A stretch of 64,000 bases of DNA from an uncultured Muribaculaceae bacterium (GTDB taxonomy: Bacteria; Bacteroidota; Bacteroidia; Bacteroidales; Muribaculaceae): positions 53,138 through 117,137 of the forward strand of contig CAJUCQ010000016.1 of the NCBI GenBank assembly GCA_910584905.1, written 5' to 3'. The notes under the pieces were generated by a model, which saw only the letters and a program-made list of their open reading frames with translations, was not told where the DNA came from and searched no databases. A program made the position numbers and the translations under genes. Below, in pieces: positions 25,785 through 35,181 of this stretch (positions are counted from its first letter, which is position 1; each line of letters begins with the position of its first letter).

Positions 25785-27935
25785 ATGAACAAACTGATCA
25801 ACACTATCACCATGAGCGCGGCATCCATGCTTATGCTGACCGCGGCATCCTGCGGCAACGGCGAAGGCACCCCCGTCGCTGAAGGATTTCCGCGCCCGGA
25901 ATTCAAGGCTCCGGCCGACAGTATCTTTAACATCGAAGCTCTCGAAGCTCTCGGACGAGTGGGCGCGCCTGCCGTGTCGCCCGACGGAAAGACGGCTCTT
26001 TTTGCCGTGTCGTTCGAAGACCTTGAGGCCAACACATCCCACACCGAACTTTATACCCTTGACCTTACGGCGGAAAAGGCCGAACCAAAGCGCCTGACCG
26101 ACTCGGAGAAAAACGAGGCCGGCGCCGTGTGGATAAACGGAGGCAAGACCATCGCCTTCATGTATCCCGACAAGGACGATAAAATGCAGGTATGGACCAT
26201 GAACGCCGACGGCAGCGGACGCACTCAGGCCACGGAGCACGAAGGCGGAATCAGCGGCTTCCTTTTCTCGCCCGACGAGAGCAAGGTGGTGCTTATCGGC
26301 AACGTAAAGTATGCCCGCACGGCAGCCGACATCTACCCCGATCTCCCCAAGGCGACCGGGCGCGTTGTCGACGACCTCATGTACAAGCACTGGGACGAAT
26401 GGGTCACTGAAATCCCCCACCCCTTTATCGGCGATTTCGACGGCAAGAAGGTCAGCGCCACCAAAGACATCATGGCCGACGAGCCGTTCGAGGCCCCGAT
26501 GAAGCCTTTCGGAGGCGTGGAATCATTTGCGTGGAGCCCGGACAGCAAAATACTTGTGTACGTCTCGCGCAAGAAGACCGGACTTGAATATGCCGTGTCG
26601 ACCAACTCCGACCTCTATGCCTATAATCTTGAAAGCGGAGAGACCAACAATCTGACCGAGGGCATGGAAGGCTACGACACTATGCCTGCTTTTTCGCCCG
26701 ACGGCCGCTATCTGGCATGGCTCAGCATGGAGCGCGACGGTTACGAAGCAGATAAGAACCGCTTGTTCATCGTCGACTGTCAGACCTCGGAGAAGCGTGA
26801 TCTTACGGCCGACTGGGATTATACCATTGATGAATTCGCATGGCGCCCCGACGGCAAAAGCATCTATTTCATCGCCGCCAAAGACGGTGTTACGCCCGTC
26901 TTTGCCATCAATCCCGCCGACGGCAGCGTTTCAACGCTCATTCAGGAGCAGGCCGACTTCAACTCGCTCGCCCCTGTGGGGAACGATGTCGTGCTGACAA
27001 AGCGCCACTCCATGCTCCGTCCCGACGAAATTTTCCGCCTCGATATCGCCGACAACAAGGCCACGGCCACGGCTCTCACGGATGTGAACGGCCCGGTATT
27101 CGAAAAGCTCGTCATGCCCACTGTCGAGCCTCGCATGGTGCCCACTACCGACGGCAAAGAGATGCTTACGTGGATTGTCTATCCTCCGCGCTTCGACCGC
27201 AATAAAAAGTATCCGGCGATTCTCTACTGTCAGGGCGGCCCGCAGCAGGCTGTGAGCCAGTTCTGGAGCTATCGCTGGAATTTCGCGCTCATGGCCTCCA
27301 ACGGATATATCATGATTGCGCCCAACCGTCGCGGCCTTCCCGGCTTCGGCACCGAATGGGAAGAGCAGATTTCCAAGGACTACCCCGGCCAGAACATGCG
27401 CGATTATCTTGCCGCTGTCGACAACATGAAGAAAGAACCGTATATCGACACCGAACATATCGGAGCCACAGGCGCAAGCTACGGCGGCTTCAGCGTGTAT
27501 TACCTCGCCGGAAATCACGACGGACGCTTTGCCGCCCTTCTGGCTCATGCCGGTATCTTCAACATGGAGGCGCAGTATCTTGAAACGGAAGAAATGTGGT
27601 TTGCCAACTGGGACATGGGCGGCGCATATTGGGAGAAGGACAATGCCGCCGCACAGCGCACCTTCGCCAATTCGCCCCACCGTTTTGTCGACAAGTGGAC
27701 CACTCCTATCATGATTTCGCACGGCGAATATGATTATCGCATTCTCGCCTCTCAGGGCATGGCCGCCTTCAACGCCGCCAAGCTCCGCGGCATCCCTGCC
27801 GAGATGGTAATATATCCCGACGAAAACCACTGGATTCTGAAACCTCAGAATGCCGTCATGTGGCAGCGTCTTTTCTTCCGCTGGTTCGACAAATGGCTTA
27901 AGCCCGCAAGCACGGAGGCCGCTGAAGAAGCATAA
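25785..27935 (+). CDS. S9 family peptidase (acylaminoacyl/dipeptidyl type), lipoprotein
   Basis: A 716-residue secreted serine peptidase. The N-terminus carries a lipobox ending LTAASC (Cys at 23). Residues about 50-440 form a TolB/WD-like beta-propeller (repeats such as SPDGKTALF, SPDSKILVYVSRKK, SPDGRYLAWLS). The hydrolase domain has Ser in GASYGGF near 565, Asp in GEYDYRIL near 648 and His in DENHWIL near 681. It lies 12 bp after the BadF-like kinase and ends at a strong terminator. It is likely periplasmic and degrades peptides. It is unrelated in detail to the S9A enzyme at 2451-4619. Confidence 0.92.
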   Translation: MNKLINTITMSAASMLMLTAASCGNGEGTPVAEGFPRPEFKAPADSIFNIEALEALGRVGAPAVSPDGKTALFAVSFEDLEANTSHTELYTLDLTAEKAEPKRLTDSEKNEAGAVWINGGKTIAFMYPDKDDKMQVWTMNADGSGRTQATEHEGGISGFLFSPDESKVVLIGNVKYARTAADIYPDLPKATGRVVDDLMYKHWDEWVTEIPHPFIGDFDGKKVSATKDIMADEPFEAPMKPFGGVESFAWSPDSKILVYVSRKKTGLEYAVSTNSDLYAYNLESGETNNLTEGMEGYDTMPAFSPDGRYLAWLSMERDGYEADKNRLFIVDCQTSEKRDLTADWDYTIDEFAWRPDGKSIYFIAAKDGVTPVFAINPADGSVSTLIQEQADFNSLAPVGNDVVLTKRHSMLRPDEIFRLDIADNKATATALTDVNGPVFEKLVMPTVEPRMVPTTDGKEMLTWIVYPPRFDRNKKYPAILYCQGGPQQAVSQFWSYRWNFALMASNGYIMIAPNRRGLPGFGTEWEEQISKDYPGQNMRDYLAAVDNMKKEPYIDTEHIGATGASYGGFSVYYLAGNHDGRFAALLAHAGIFNMEAQYLETEEMWFANWDMGGAYWEKDNAAAQRTFANSPHRFVDKWTTPIMISHGEYDYRILASQGMAAFNAAKLRGIPAEMVIYPDENHWILKPQNAVMWQRLFFRWFDKWLKPASTEAAEEA

Positions 27936-27985
27936 CGACCGACTCGGCCGACACGTCGGCTGAAGCCGACAGGCCATGAATACAA

Positions 27986-28029
27986 GAGGCGCACCCGAAT
28001 CCCTGAGATTTGCGGTGCGCCTCGTTTTT
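27986..28029 (+). terminator. Terminator after the S9 peptidase
   Basis: Stem GAGGCGCACC (27986-27995) pairs with GGTGCGCCTC (28014-28023), and GTTTTT follows. It ends the ligA-region transcript and protects the convergent recD2. Confidence 0.85.
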
Positions 28030-28052
28030 ACCCGATATTCGGTAATGCAGCC

Positions 28053-30176
28053 TCAGGTTGCGGCGGCAAGGCGCGAGGCAAGGCGCGAGTTGCGTTTGCG
28101 GTCGGATTTGTTGCCGACGGCATAGGCAAGGGCGCGTTCGTCGCCGACAAGGACACATATACGCCTCGCACGCGTTACGCCCGTGTATATCAGATTCCGT
28201 TGAAGCATCACATAGTGGTTCATCGTCACGGGTATGACGACAATGGGGAATTCCGAGCCCTGACTCTTGTGGATTGTCACGGCATATGCGAGCGAAAGTT
28301 CGTCTATTTCCGAGCTTTCGTATTCGACGTATTTTCCATCGAAATCGACAGTGAGAGAATTGTCGTCGATGTTAATCTCGGAAATATAGCCTATATCGCC
28401 GTTAAATGTTTTCTTGTCATAATTGTTGCGAATCTGCATCACCTTGTCGCCGACACTATAGGCGCAATCGCCTCTTGATATGGCGGCCTTGCGCGGGTTG
28501 ACAGCTTCGCGGAGGCGTTTGTTGAGGCTGACGCTCCCGATGTCGCCGACGCGCATGGGCGTCAGCACCTGAATTTCTCTTGCAGGGACACCGTATGAAC
28601 GAGGGAGGCGCTCGGCCACGAGGCTGACCACCGTGTCGGGGATGGAGGAGGCATCAGGTGTGCGGATGAAAAAGAAGTCCGTATCACGCCCGTTTGAAAT
28701 GTCAGGGAAGCGCCCTTCGTTTATGGCGTGGGCATTCATGACGATGCGGCTGCACTGCGCCTGCCGGAATATTCGCGTCAGCCTTACGACGGGGATTACC
28801 CCGGATCCGATAACGTCTCTCAGCACGTTCCCCGGGCCGACACTCGGCAGCTGGTCGACGTCGCCCACCATAATCAGACGCATCCCTTTGGGGATGGCGT
28901 CGAGCAATGCGCTGAAGAGACCGATGTCTATCATGGAGCATTCGTCGACAATCAAGGCGTCGCCCGACAAAGGGTCGTCGGCATTATGAGCCCACCCTTC
29001 GGCCGGGCTGTAGCCGAGCAGGCGATGGATGGTTGCGGCCTTCATTCCTGTGGCTTCGCTCATGCGCTTGGCTGCACGGCCTGTCGGGGCGGCGAGCAGG
29101 ATTTTCATGCCTGCTGCCTCAAAGGCAGTAATAATGCCTTTTGTGACTGTGGTCTTGCCCGTTCCGGGGCCTCCCGTTAGGACCATTACTTTTGATGCCG
29201 CCGATTTGCGTATGGCTTCGAGCTGTATGTCGTCGTATCTTATTTCGCAATCCTTGGATGTCGTGGTGCATTCGTTCTTGCAGACTACCGCCGGAGGCGC
29301 TTTCATCAGCACTCCGAGCAGTCGGGCAGAACTTGTCTCGGCCTGGTGGAGCGAAGGCAGATACAAGGCGTCGCCGTCGGTAATGATGTCGGCCGTACGC
29401 ACCATGCCTGCGATAGTTTCCGAGACAAAGTCAACGCCGAGGTCGAGCATGGCGGAGGAGGCTTCGGTGAGCTGTTGCGATGTGGCGAATACGTGGCCGT
29501 CGTCAGAAAGAAGCCTGAGCGCATAAAGCACTCCTGAGCGGCAGCGGTTAGGGCTGTCGACGGCATATCCCATATTCAGCGCTATCGCATCTGCGGTCTT
29601 GAAGCCTATGCCGCGGATTTCGTCGGCAAGGCGGTAGGGGTTCTCGCGGACCTTCGTGACAGCTTCAGCGCCATAGCGCCTGTATATCTTCGCGGCATAC
29701 GCCGGGCTTACGCCATTGCCTTGAAGGAACACCATCACCTGTCTGATTTCTTTTTGCGAGGCCCAGCTGTCGACAATCTTTTCAATACGTTTGGGGCCGA
29801 GGCCGTCAATCTCTCTCAGGCGCTGACTCTGATTTTCAATTATATCGAATGTGTCAGCACCGAAACGACGCACGATGGCTTTTGCGTAGGCCTTGCCTAT
29901 GCCTTTTATAAGCCCGCTTCCGAGATAGCGTTCTATGCCGAGAAGAGTCGACGGCATGACAATCTCCCACGACCCGGCAGCGAACTGCAAGCCGAAACGC
30001 GGGTCGTTGCGCCACTCGCCGCTCATGCCCAGCATTGTCCCCGGAGGGAGGTCTATGAAATTCCCGACAACCGTAACGGGCCCCTTGCAGCCTTCGGCTG
30101 TAAGGCTCATTACAGTCCACCCGTTCTCGCCGTTGTGGAAGATGATATGTTCGATTATGCCGGTCAGCTTATCCAT
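28053..30176 (-). CDS. recD2: RecD2-like ATP-dependent DNA helicase
   Basis: A 707-residue 5'-3' superfamily 1B helicase. The N-terminal part has an OB region and helix-hairpin-helix motifs (LIKGIGKAYAKAIVRRFG at 89-106, EIDGLGPKRIEKI at 122-134, IRGIGFKTADAIA at 188-200), which mark RecD2 rather than RecBCD-associated RecD. Walker A GGPGTGKT is at 335-342, Walker B in ALIVDECSM, with further motifs GDVDQLPSVGPG and AVTIHKSQGSEFP near the C-terminus. RecD2 acts alone in replication-fork and repair processes. It starts at ATG 30176, 9 bp after the GNAT gene stop. Confidence 0.92.
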   Translation of the reverse strand: MDKLTGIIEHIIFHNGENGWTVMSLTAEGCKGPVTVVGNFIDLPPGTMLGMSGEWRNDPRFGLQFAAGSWEIVMPSTLLGIERYLGSGLIKGIGKAYAKAIVRRFGADTFDIIENQSQRLREIDGLGPKRIEKIVDSWASQKEIRQVMVFLQGNGVSPAYAAKIYRRYGAEAVTKVRENPYRLADEIRGIGFKTADAIALNMGYAVDSPNRCRSGVLYALRLLSDDGHVFATSQQLTEASSAMLDLGVDFVSETIAGMVRTADIITDGDALYLPSLHQAETSSARLLGVLMKAPPAVVCKNECTTTSKDCEIRYDDIQLEAIRKSAASKVMVLTGGPGTGKTTVTKGIITAFEAAGMKILLAAPTGRAAKRMSEATGMKAATIHRLLGYSPAEGWAHNADDPLSGDALIVDECSMIDIGLFSALLDAIPKGMRLIMVGDVDQLPSVGPGNVLRDVIGSGVIPVVRLTRIFRQAQCSRIVMNAHAINEGRFPDISNGRDTDFFFIRTPDASSIPDTVVSLVAERLPRSYGVPAREIQVLTPMRVGDIGSVSLNKRLREAVNPRKAAISRGDCAYSVGDKVMQIRNNYDKKTFNGDIGYISEINIDDNSLTVDFDGKYVEYESSEIDELSLAYAVTIHKSQGSEFPIVVIPVTMNHYVMLQRNLIYTGVTRARRICVLVGDERALAYAVGNKSDRKRNSRLASRLAAAT

Positions 30177-30185
30177 AAGCGGCGG

Positions 30186-30704
30186 CTATTCTTTTTGCCC
30201 GTAGACTCTTGTGTGGAGCAGGCGCACGGCCTCGGCAACAGCTATGCCGATATCGCCGCGTACCATCAGACGCAATTCAACCGAAGGCAGTTCCGGCGTG
30301 TATGGCGGCTGGATATAGGGGTAGTCAAGCAGGCGGAAGCCCTGACGCCGATAAAATGCTATGCGACGACGCGCGGTATCGCCGGTCTCGGGGGGTTCTA
30401 CCTCGATGAGCAGGGGACACGAGAGACACTCCAGCGCGGAGGCTCCGATTCCGCCTCCGCGCAAAGAGGGGTCAACGGCGAAATGTTCGATATAAGTAAA
30501 GGTGCCGAAATCCCATGCCGTAAGGAGGCCGGCGACGGAACGGCGCGACGACGATATGTTGTAGAAGCGAAAGGCCTTGTCGGCCGGGCGCATCGCCTCG
30601 CGCGGACGACGCTCCTCCGGGGGGAAGGCCTCTTCGTATATACTGATGTGCTCGGGGCTTATCTCCGCGAGAGCGAGACTGACGTTTTCAAGATTGTTTT
30701 TCAT
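30186..30704 (-). CDS. GNAT family N-acetyltransferase
   Basis: A 172-residue acyltransferase of the GNAT fold. The acetyl-CoA-binding motif A is FAVDPSLRGGGIGASALECL (about residues 94-113), with R-G-x-G-x-G/A intact, followed by YRRQGF in motif B. Substrate unknown. I use ATG 30704 (MKNNLENVSLA) because longer frames begin inside the MFS gene; even so the start overlaps the MFS stop by 17 bp, which implies translational coupling. It is the last gene before recD2 in a minus-strand run. Confidence 0.85.
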   Translation of the reverse strand: MKNNLENVSLALAEISPEHISIYEEAFPPEERRPREAMRPADKAFRFYNISSSRRSVAGLLTAWDFGTFTYIEHFAVDPSLRGGGIGASALECLSCPLLIEVEPPETGDTARRRIAFYRRQGFRLLDYPYIQPPYTPELPSVELRLMVRGDIGIAVAEAVRLLHTRVYGQKE

Positions 30705-31836
30705 ATTTCCTATATAAAATAATGAGGAGTCCGCACCCTGCGGCAACGAATGGAATTCCGGCAAGGGAGGTGGCGGCATAGCCGTGTCCGGCGGCGATGA
30801 CTTGGCCGCCGATCCATGCGGCGAAGGCGTTGCCTGCGTTGTAAGCTATCTGGATGCATGCTCCGCCGAGGAGCTCGCCGCCTTTGGAGTAGCCTACTAT
30901 CGACGACTGCAAGGGACTGCCTGATCCGAAAAGCGACGCCGTGCCGGCCATCATCAGCAGCAGGGCCGCGATTTTGTGAGAGCCTGTAATGTAGAAGAGT
31001 GCAAGCACGACGATGCCCGCCCCCATGACCCACGCCGATACCCAAGAGGGCTTGTAGCGGTCGGCAAGAGAGCCGGACACAAGGTTGCCGATGAACATGC
31101 CGCCTCCGGCAAGGACCATTATGGCGCTGAGGTCGGACGCGTCGAAGTGCGCCACGTAGAGCATCTGCGGGTCAATATAGCTGTACCAGCAGTACAGCCC
31201 CGTCTGCCCGAGGATGACTCCTCCGAATATGAGCCACGGCGGCATGGTTTTCATGAAGGCGAATTGTCCCCGGAAGCCCCTGTCGGGCAGACGCGGCAAG
31301 AGAGGTATCAATGCGAGAATGGCTATGGCGGTTGCAAGCCCGGATACGGCTACAATGCCGAACGACCATCGCCATGACACGTTCTCGGCAATAAAAGTTC
31401 CGACGGGCACTCCGGCGATAGTGGCTACGGTCATTCCTGAAATCATAAATGCCACAGCGCTCACCGTCTTTCCGGGCGCGGCAAGTTGCCGCGCCACAAT
31501 GGCCCCCACACCGAAAAAGGCACCGTGAGGCAAGCCGGAAATGAAGCGGGCGGCGCACAGGGTCAGGTAGCCCGGAGCAAACGCCGCAAGCGCATTGCCA
31601 AAGGCGATAAGCGATGCGAGCACTACAAGAATCGTCTTCAGCTGCATTTTGCGGGCAAACAGGAGCACCGGGGCGCCGACGCATACGCCGAGGGCGTAAA
31701 AAGATATGAGATGACCGGCCTCCGAGATGCTGACGCCAAGGTCGGCGGCAAGCGCGCTGAGAATGCCCATCATCATGAATTCGGTGATGCCCAGCGAGAA
31801 TGTGCCCATAGCGAGGGCAAATATACCCTTGTTCAT
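30688..31836 (-). CDS. MFS transporter, AraJ/sugar-efflux-like
   Basis: A 382-residue inner-membrane exporter with about 12 predicted helices. It begins MNKGIFALAMGTFSLGITEFMMMGIL, the typical start of the AraJ/PbuE/NepI-type drug:H+ antiporter-1 family. The family motif 'G.F...GAIVARQLA' after helix 4 is present (ISGLPHGAFFGVGAIVA). The ATG at 31836 overlaps the stop of the isochorismate synthase gene (ATGA). The exported substrate is unknown; association with isochorismate synthase makes an aromatic or siderophore-like product conceivable, but that is only context. Confidence 0.88.
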   Translation of the reverse strand: MNKGIFALAMGTFSLGITEFMMMGILSALAADLGVSISEAGHLISFYALGVCVGAPVLLFARKMQLKTILVVLASLIAFGNALAAFAPGYLTLCAARFISGLPHGAFFGVGAIVARQLAAPGKTVSAVAFMISGMTVATIAGVPVGTFIAENVSWRWSFGIVAVSGLATAIAILALIPLLPRLPDRGFRGQFAFMKTMPPWLIFGGVILGQTGLYCWYSYIDPQMLYVAHFDASDLSAIMVLAGGGMFIGNLVSGSLADRYKPSWVSAWVMGAGIVVLALFYITGSHKIAALLLMMAGTASLFGSGSPLQSSIVGYSKGGELLGGACIQIAYNAGNAFAAWIGGQVIAAGHGYAATSLAGIPFVAAGCGLLIILYRKYEKQS

Positions 31837-32783
31837 TGTCGGTCCTCCAAGATGCTTACGAGAGCTTCGGCTTTGCGCTCGCTTTCGAGCCACTCGTCGT
31901 CGACGACAGAGCTTTCGATGATGCCCCCTCCTGAGAAAACACACCAATGACCGTCGCGGTCTATACGGGCACAACGGAGGTTGACGTAGGCTTCACGTGT
32001 CTCCGAGCGGGGCATACGGAATTCGATATATCCGCCATAGCATCCGCGTTTGTGCGCCTCAAAGCGCGAAATTGCTTCGCGGGCGGCGTCGCGCGGGGTG
32101 CCGCACAAAGCCGGAGTGGGGTCAAGCCGTTCAAGCAGGTTGCGGAAGGCTGAGTCGTCGCCTTTGGCCGAAATTCGTGTGCACAGATGCTCTATGCGTC
32201 CGAATCTCAAGGTGGCGCGGTCGTCGGTTTCCGGGATAAGGCCCGCATCGCGGAATGCCGTCTCGATAAAATCGACGACATAAGCATGTTCTTCCGAATT
32301 TTTTTTATCCCACGGGCCGTCGCCGTCGGCAAGGCGTGTCCCCGCAAGTGCCATAGTCGAAAATCTGCCTCCGTTTTCGCTTTTCAGCAGAAGCTCCGGG
32401 CTCGCACCGAGCCAGAATCCTGTGGCGGGTGTGTAGTACAGGAAGCATAAGGCCTCGGGGAAGCGCACGAAATACTTGCGGGCTTTTTCGACGATGGTGT
32501 CAGGGGCGATGCGACCGCATGTTGTGCGCGAAAACACTACTTTGCGCAAATTCGGGCCAAAACTCCGGATGAGAGCACCGAGCCTTGCGGCGTAGTCCTC
32601 GCGGCTCGTCGGAAGATAGTGGCGGGAGCCTTCGTCCCACGGTGAAATTCTGAAATACGGGCCTTCGGGCGTAGGGGCGTCAGTGTCGAGGGGCGCATCG
32701 AATATATGGGCCGCGCCGTCGGGACGTCTCACAATGGCGAATGACTCTCCGGCAGCAATATGTGCGCCGACGCGCCGCCACAT
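31833..32783 (-). CDS. menF: Isochorismate synthase / chorismate-binding enzyme
   Basis: Converts chorismate to isochorismate, the entry step to menaquinone or to catecholate siderophores. The 316 residues carry the chorismate-binding fold: KVVFSRTT (general-base Lys position), STMALAGTR, DKKNSEEHAYVVDFI, PTPALCGTPRDAA, YGGYIEFR and the closing SGGGIIESS...EWLESERKA. ATG 32783 is used; it sits 1 bp after the rimO stop, whereas an in-frame start at 32813 would overlap rimO by 29 bp. No menD, menB, menC or menE is nearby, which is unusual. It is coupled downstream to an MFS exporter. Confidence 0.85.
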   Translation of the reverse strand: MWRRVGAHIAAGESFAIVRRPDGAAHIFDAPLDTDAPTPEGPYFRISPWDEGSRHYLPTSREDYAARLGALIRSFGPNLRKVVFSRTTCGRIAPDTIVEKARKYFVRFPEALCFLYYTPATGFWLGASPELLLKSENGGRFSTMALAGTRLADGDGPWDKKNSEEHAYVVDFIETAFRDAGLIPETDDRATLRFGRIEHLCTRISAKGDDSAFRNLLERLDPTPALCGTPRDAAREAISRFEAHKRGCYGGYIEFRMPRSETREAYVNLRCARIDRDGHWCVFSGGGIIESSVVDDEWLESERKAEALVSILEDRQ

Positions 32784-32784
32784 C

Positions 32785-34101
32785 TCAGTCGACGGGCTCG
32801 GCATAGAGGTCATAGGGTGCGGCTTCGGTGATACGTACGTTCACGATATCGCCCGGATTCAGCTTGCGTGTTTTGGCCACAAGCACGCCGGGGTCAACCT
32901 CCGGCGAGTCGTATTCGGTACGTCCGAGATAATAGTCGTCGTTCTCGGAGTCGATTATGGCTTTCATGACACGACCGACCTTCGCCTCGTTGAGTTCGAG
33001 GGAGATTTCCTGCTGGATAGCCATCAGCTTGTCGAGACGTGCCTGCTTTACCTCCTCCGGGATTGAATCCTCGAATTTGCGCGCGGCGTACGTGTCGTCT
33101 TCCTCGCAGTATGCGAACGCACCCATGCGTTCGAAACGCTGTTCGCGCACAAATTCGCACAATTCCTCAAATTCAGCCTCGCCTTCGCCGGGGAATCCCA
33201 CCATCAGCGTCGTGCGGATATGTATGCCCGGGACTTCACGGCGAATGCGGGCGAGAAGCTCGCGCGTGGCCGAGCCGTCGATATGACGGCGCATATTGTC
33301 GAGCACCTTGTCGCTGATATGCTGGAGGGCTATGTCGAGATAGGCGCACACCTTGGGGTTTTCCGCCATAAGCGGCAGAATATCGTAGGGAAAATCAGCG
33401 GGATAGGCATAGTGCAGCCGTATCATCTCGACCCCCGGAACAGCGGCCATTTCACCCACAAGGGTGGCAAGAAGCGATTTGCGACCCGGGGTGAGGTCGC
33501 GGCCGTAGTCGCTGAGATCCTGAGCTATGACGTTGAAATCTTTGGTGCCGCGCGCGGCAAGAGCGCGCACTTCGTCGATAATTTCCGCTACGGGACGCGA
33601 ATGATAGCGGCCTGTGAAGAGCGGAATGGCGCAATAGGCGCAGAAGCGATTGCATCCTTCAGCGATTTTGACGTACGCGCTGTGAGGGGCTTTGGAGAGC
33701 TCGCGCTCCCAGCCCGGCGAATCGCAGGGTGTCTGCGCGGTGAAGGCCTTGACGATATCGGGCCAATCGAACTTTCCATACCACCCATCAACTTCGGGCA
33801 ACTCCTCGGGCAGTTCCTTGCGATAGCGCTCGGAGAGGCAACCCATGACGAATATGCGCCCTATTCCGCCGGCTTCTTTGGCCGCGGCGGCATTGAGAAT
33901 CATTTCCACGGATTCCTCTTTGGCGTCGCCGATAAATCCGCATGTGTTGATGACGACGTCGCCGCCGGTGAATCCGTCGGCATCAAAAACCACATCAATC
34001 CCGACGCTGCGGAACATGTGGGCGAGACGCTCGGAATCGACGAGGTTTTTTGCACAGCCCATCGTGATGACGTTCACGCGGGGCGCCGAATGTTGTTCCA
34101 T
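32785..34101 (-). CDS. rimO: Ribosomal protein S12 methylthiotransferase
   Basis: Radical SAM enzyme adding a methylthio group to an Asp of ribosomal protein S12. The 438 residues contain an N-terminal MTTase domain with cluster cysteines C16, C54 and C88 (ITMGCAKNLVDSE, VVINTCGF, VMGCLSE), radical SAM cysteines C150, C154, C157 (EGCNRFCAYC), and a C-terminal TRAM domain. NLVDSERL and the YHSRP segment distinguish RimO from MiaB. ATG 34101 is used; an in-frame GTG at 34110 overlapping the ftsY stop (GTGA) is the alternative. Confidence 0.95.
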   Translation of the reverse strand: MEQHSAPRVNVITMGCAKNLVDSERLAHMFRSVGIDVVFDADGFTGGDVVINTCGFIGDAKEESVEMILNAAAAKEAGGIGRIFVMGCLSERYRKELPEELPEVDGWYGKFDWPDIVKAFTAQTPCDSPGWERELSKAPHSAYVKIAEGCNRFCAYCAIPLFTGRYHSRPVAEIIDEVRALAARGTKDFNVIAQDLSDYGRDLTPGRKSLLATLVGEMAAVPGVEMIRLHYAYPADFPYDILPLMAENPKVCAYLDIALQHISDKVLDNMRRHIDGSATRELLARIRREVPGIHIRTTLMVGFPGEGEAEFEELCEFVREQRFERMGAFAYCEEDDTYAARKFEDSIPEEVKQARLDKLMAIQQEISLELNEAKVGRVMKAIIDSENDDYYLGRTEYDSPEVDPGVLVAKTRKLNPGDIVNVRITEAAPYDLYAEPVD

Positions 34102-34106
34102 ATTTG

Positions 34107-35075
34107 TCACTTTTCGAGCTTGGAGGCGAAAAGCGATTTCACAAACTCGCGTTTGTTGAACATCTGCAAGTCGTTGATACCTTCGCCGAGACCTATGTAT
34201 TTCACGGGAATGTTGAACTGGTCGCTGATGCCGATGACCACGCCGCCGCGGGCCGTGCCGTCGAGTTTGGTTATGGCGAGGTCGGTGACGCGCGTGGCGG
34301 CCGAAAACTGGCGCGCCTGCTCGAAGGCGTTCTGCCCGGTGGAGCCGTCGAGGACAAGGAGCACCTCATCGGGCGTTTTTCCGAGGACCTTCTCGGATGA
34401 ACGCTGGATTTTTGTCAGCTCGTTCATCAGACCGACTTTGTTGTGCAGACGCCCGGCGGTGTCGATAATCACGACATCGGTGCCTTGCGCAACGGCGGAA
34501 GTGAGCGTGTCGAACGCCACGGCCGCGGCATCCGAGCCCAGCTGCTGTTTTACGATAGGCACCTCAGCGCGTCGCGCCCACTCCTCAAGCTGCTCGATTG
34601 CAGCGGCGCGGAATGTGTCGGCAGCGCCGAGAACCACTTTGTATCCGGCGTTGCGATACTGGTGCGCAAGTTTGCCTATAGTGGTGGTTTTCCCCACGCC
34701 GTTGACGCCGACAACCATAATCACATAAGGGGCCTTTGCGTCGGAGGGGATGTGGAAATCGTCGCCGTCGCCGCCTTTGGAGTCGGCAAGCATGGCTGTT
34801 ATTTCTTCGCATAAGAGTTCGTTAAGCTCGTCGATATTCATATATTTGTCGGCGGCGGCGCGGGCTTTTATGCGGTCGATTATTTTCAGCGTCGTCTCCA
34901 CACCTACATCGCTGGAAATAAAAATCTCTTCCAGTTCGTCAAGGAAATCATCGTCAATAGTGCGACGTCCGGCAAAAGCGCGTTTGAGTTTGCTGAAAAC
35001 TCCTTCTTTGGTCTTTTCAAGCCCTTTGTCGAGTGTTTCCTTTTTTTCTTTTTTGAAAAAATCAAAAATTCCCAT
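34107..35075 (-). CDS. ftsY: Signal recognition particle receptor
   Basis: GTPase receptor that docks SRP-bound ribosomes at the Sec translocon. It has 322 residues: a short basic/amphipathic N-terminus (MGIFDFFKKEKKE) without the long acidic A domain of E. coli FtsY, the four-helix N domain, then the G domain with G1 GVNGVGKT at 123-130, DTAGRLHNK (G3) near 205, TKLDGTARGG (G4) near 270 and GLGEGINDLQMF at the end. It has its own promoter, divergent from mutS2, and heads the ftsY-rimO-menF-MFS-GNAT run. Confidence 0.97.
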   Translation of the reverse strand: MGIFDFFKKEKKETLDKGLEKTKEGVFSKLKRAFAGRRTIDDDFLDELEEIFISSDVGVETTLKIIDRIKARAAADKYMNIDELNELLCEEITAMLADSKGGDGDDFHIPSDAKAPYVIMVVGVNGVGKTTTIGKLAHQYRNAGYKVVLGAADTFRAAAIEQLEEWARRAEVPIVKQQLGSDAAAVAFDTLTSAVAQGTDVVIIDTAGRLHNKVGLMNELTKIQRSSEKVLGKTPDEVLLVLDGSTGQNAFEQARQFSAATRVTDLAITKLDGTARGGVVIGISDQFNIPVKYIGLGEGINDLQMFNKREFVKSLFASKLEK

Positions 35076-35100
35076 AATTAATTCCGTGTATATTCAAGTA

Positions 35101-35131
35101 CAAAGGTATAAAAAATCCTGCAATTGGCAAA
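35101..35131 (-). promoter_or_regulatory. Promoter of the ftsY operon
   Basis: Minus-strand -33 TTTG (35128-35131) and -7 TACCTTTG (35101-35108) are separated by 19 bp. Predicted leader about 20 nt to the ftsY ATG at 35075. Confidence 0.7.
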
Positions 35132-35169
35132 ATTTGCGGCCAAGACACAAGTGGTACGCATTTTTTGAG

Positions 35170-35177
35170 TAATTTTG
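35170..35177 (+). promoter_or_regulatory. -7-like box directly before mutS2
   Basis: TAATTTTG matches the -7 consensus but ends only 4 bp before the mutS2 ATG, with no -33 TTTG at 19-20 bp. If used, the mutS2 message would be essentially leaderless; chance occurrence is the alternative. Confidence 0.35.
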
Positions 35178-35181
35178 CATT

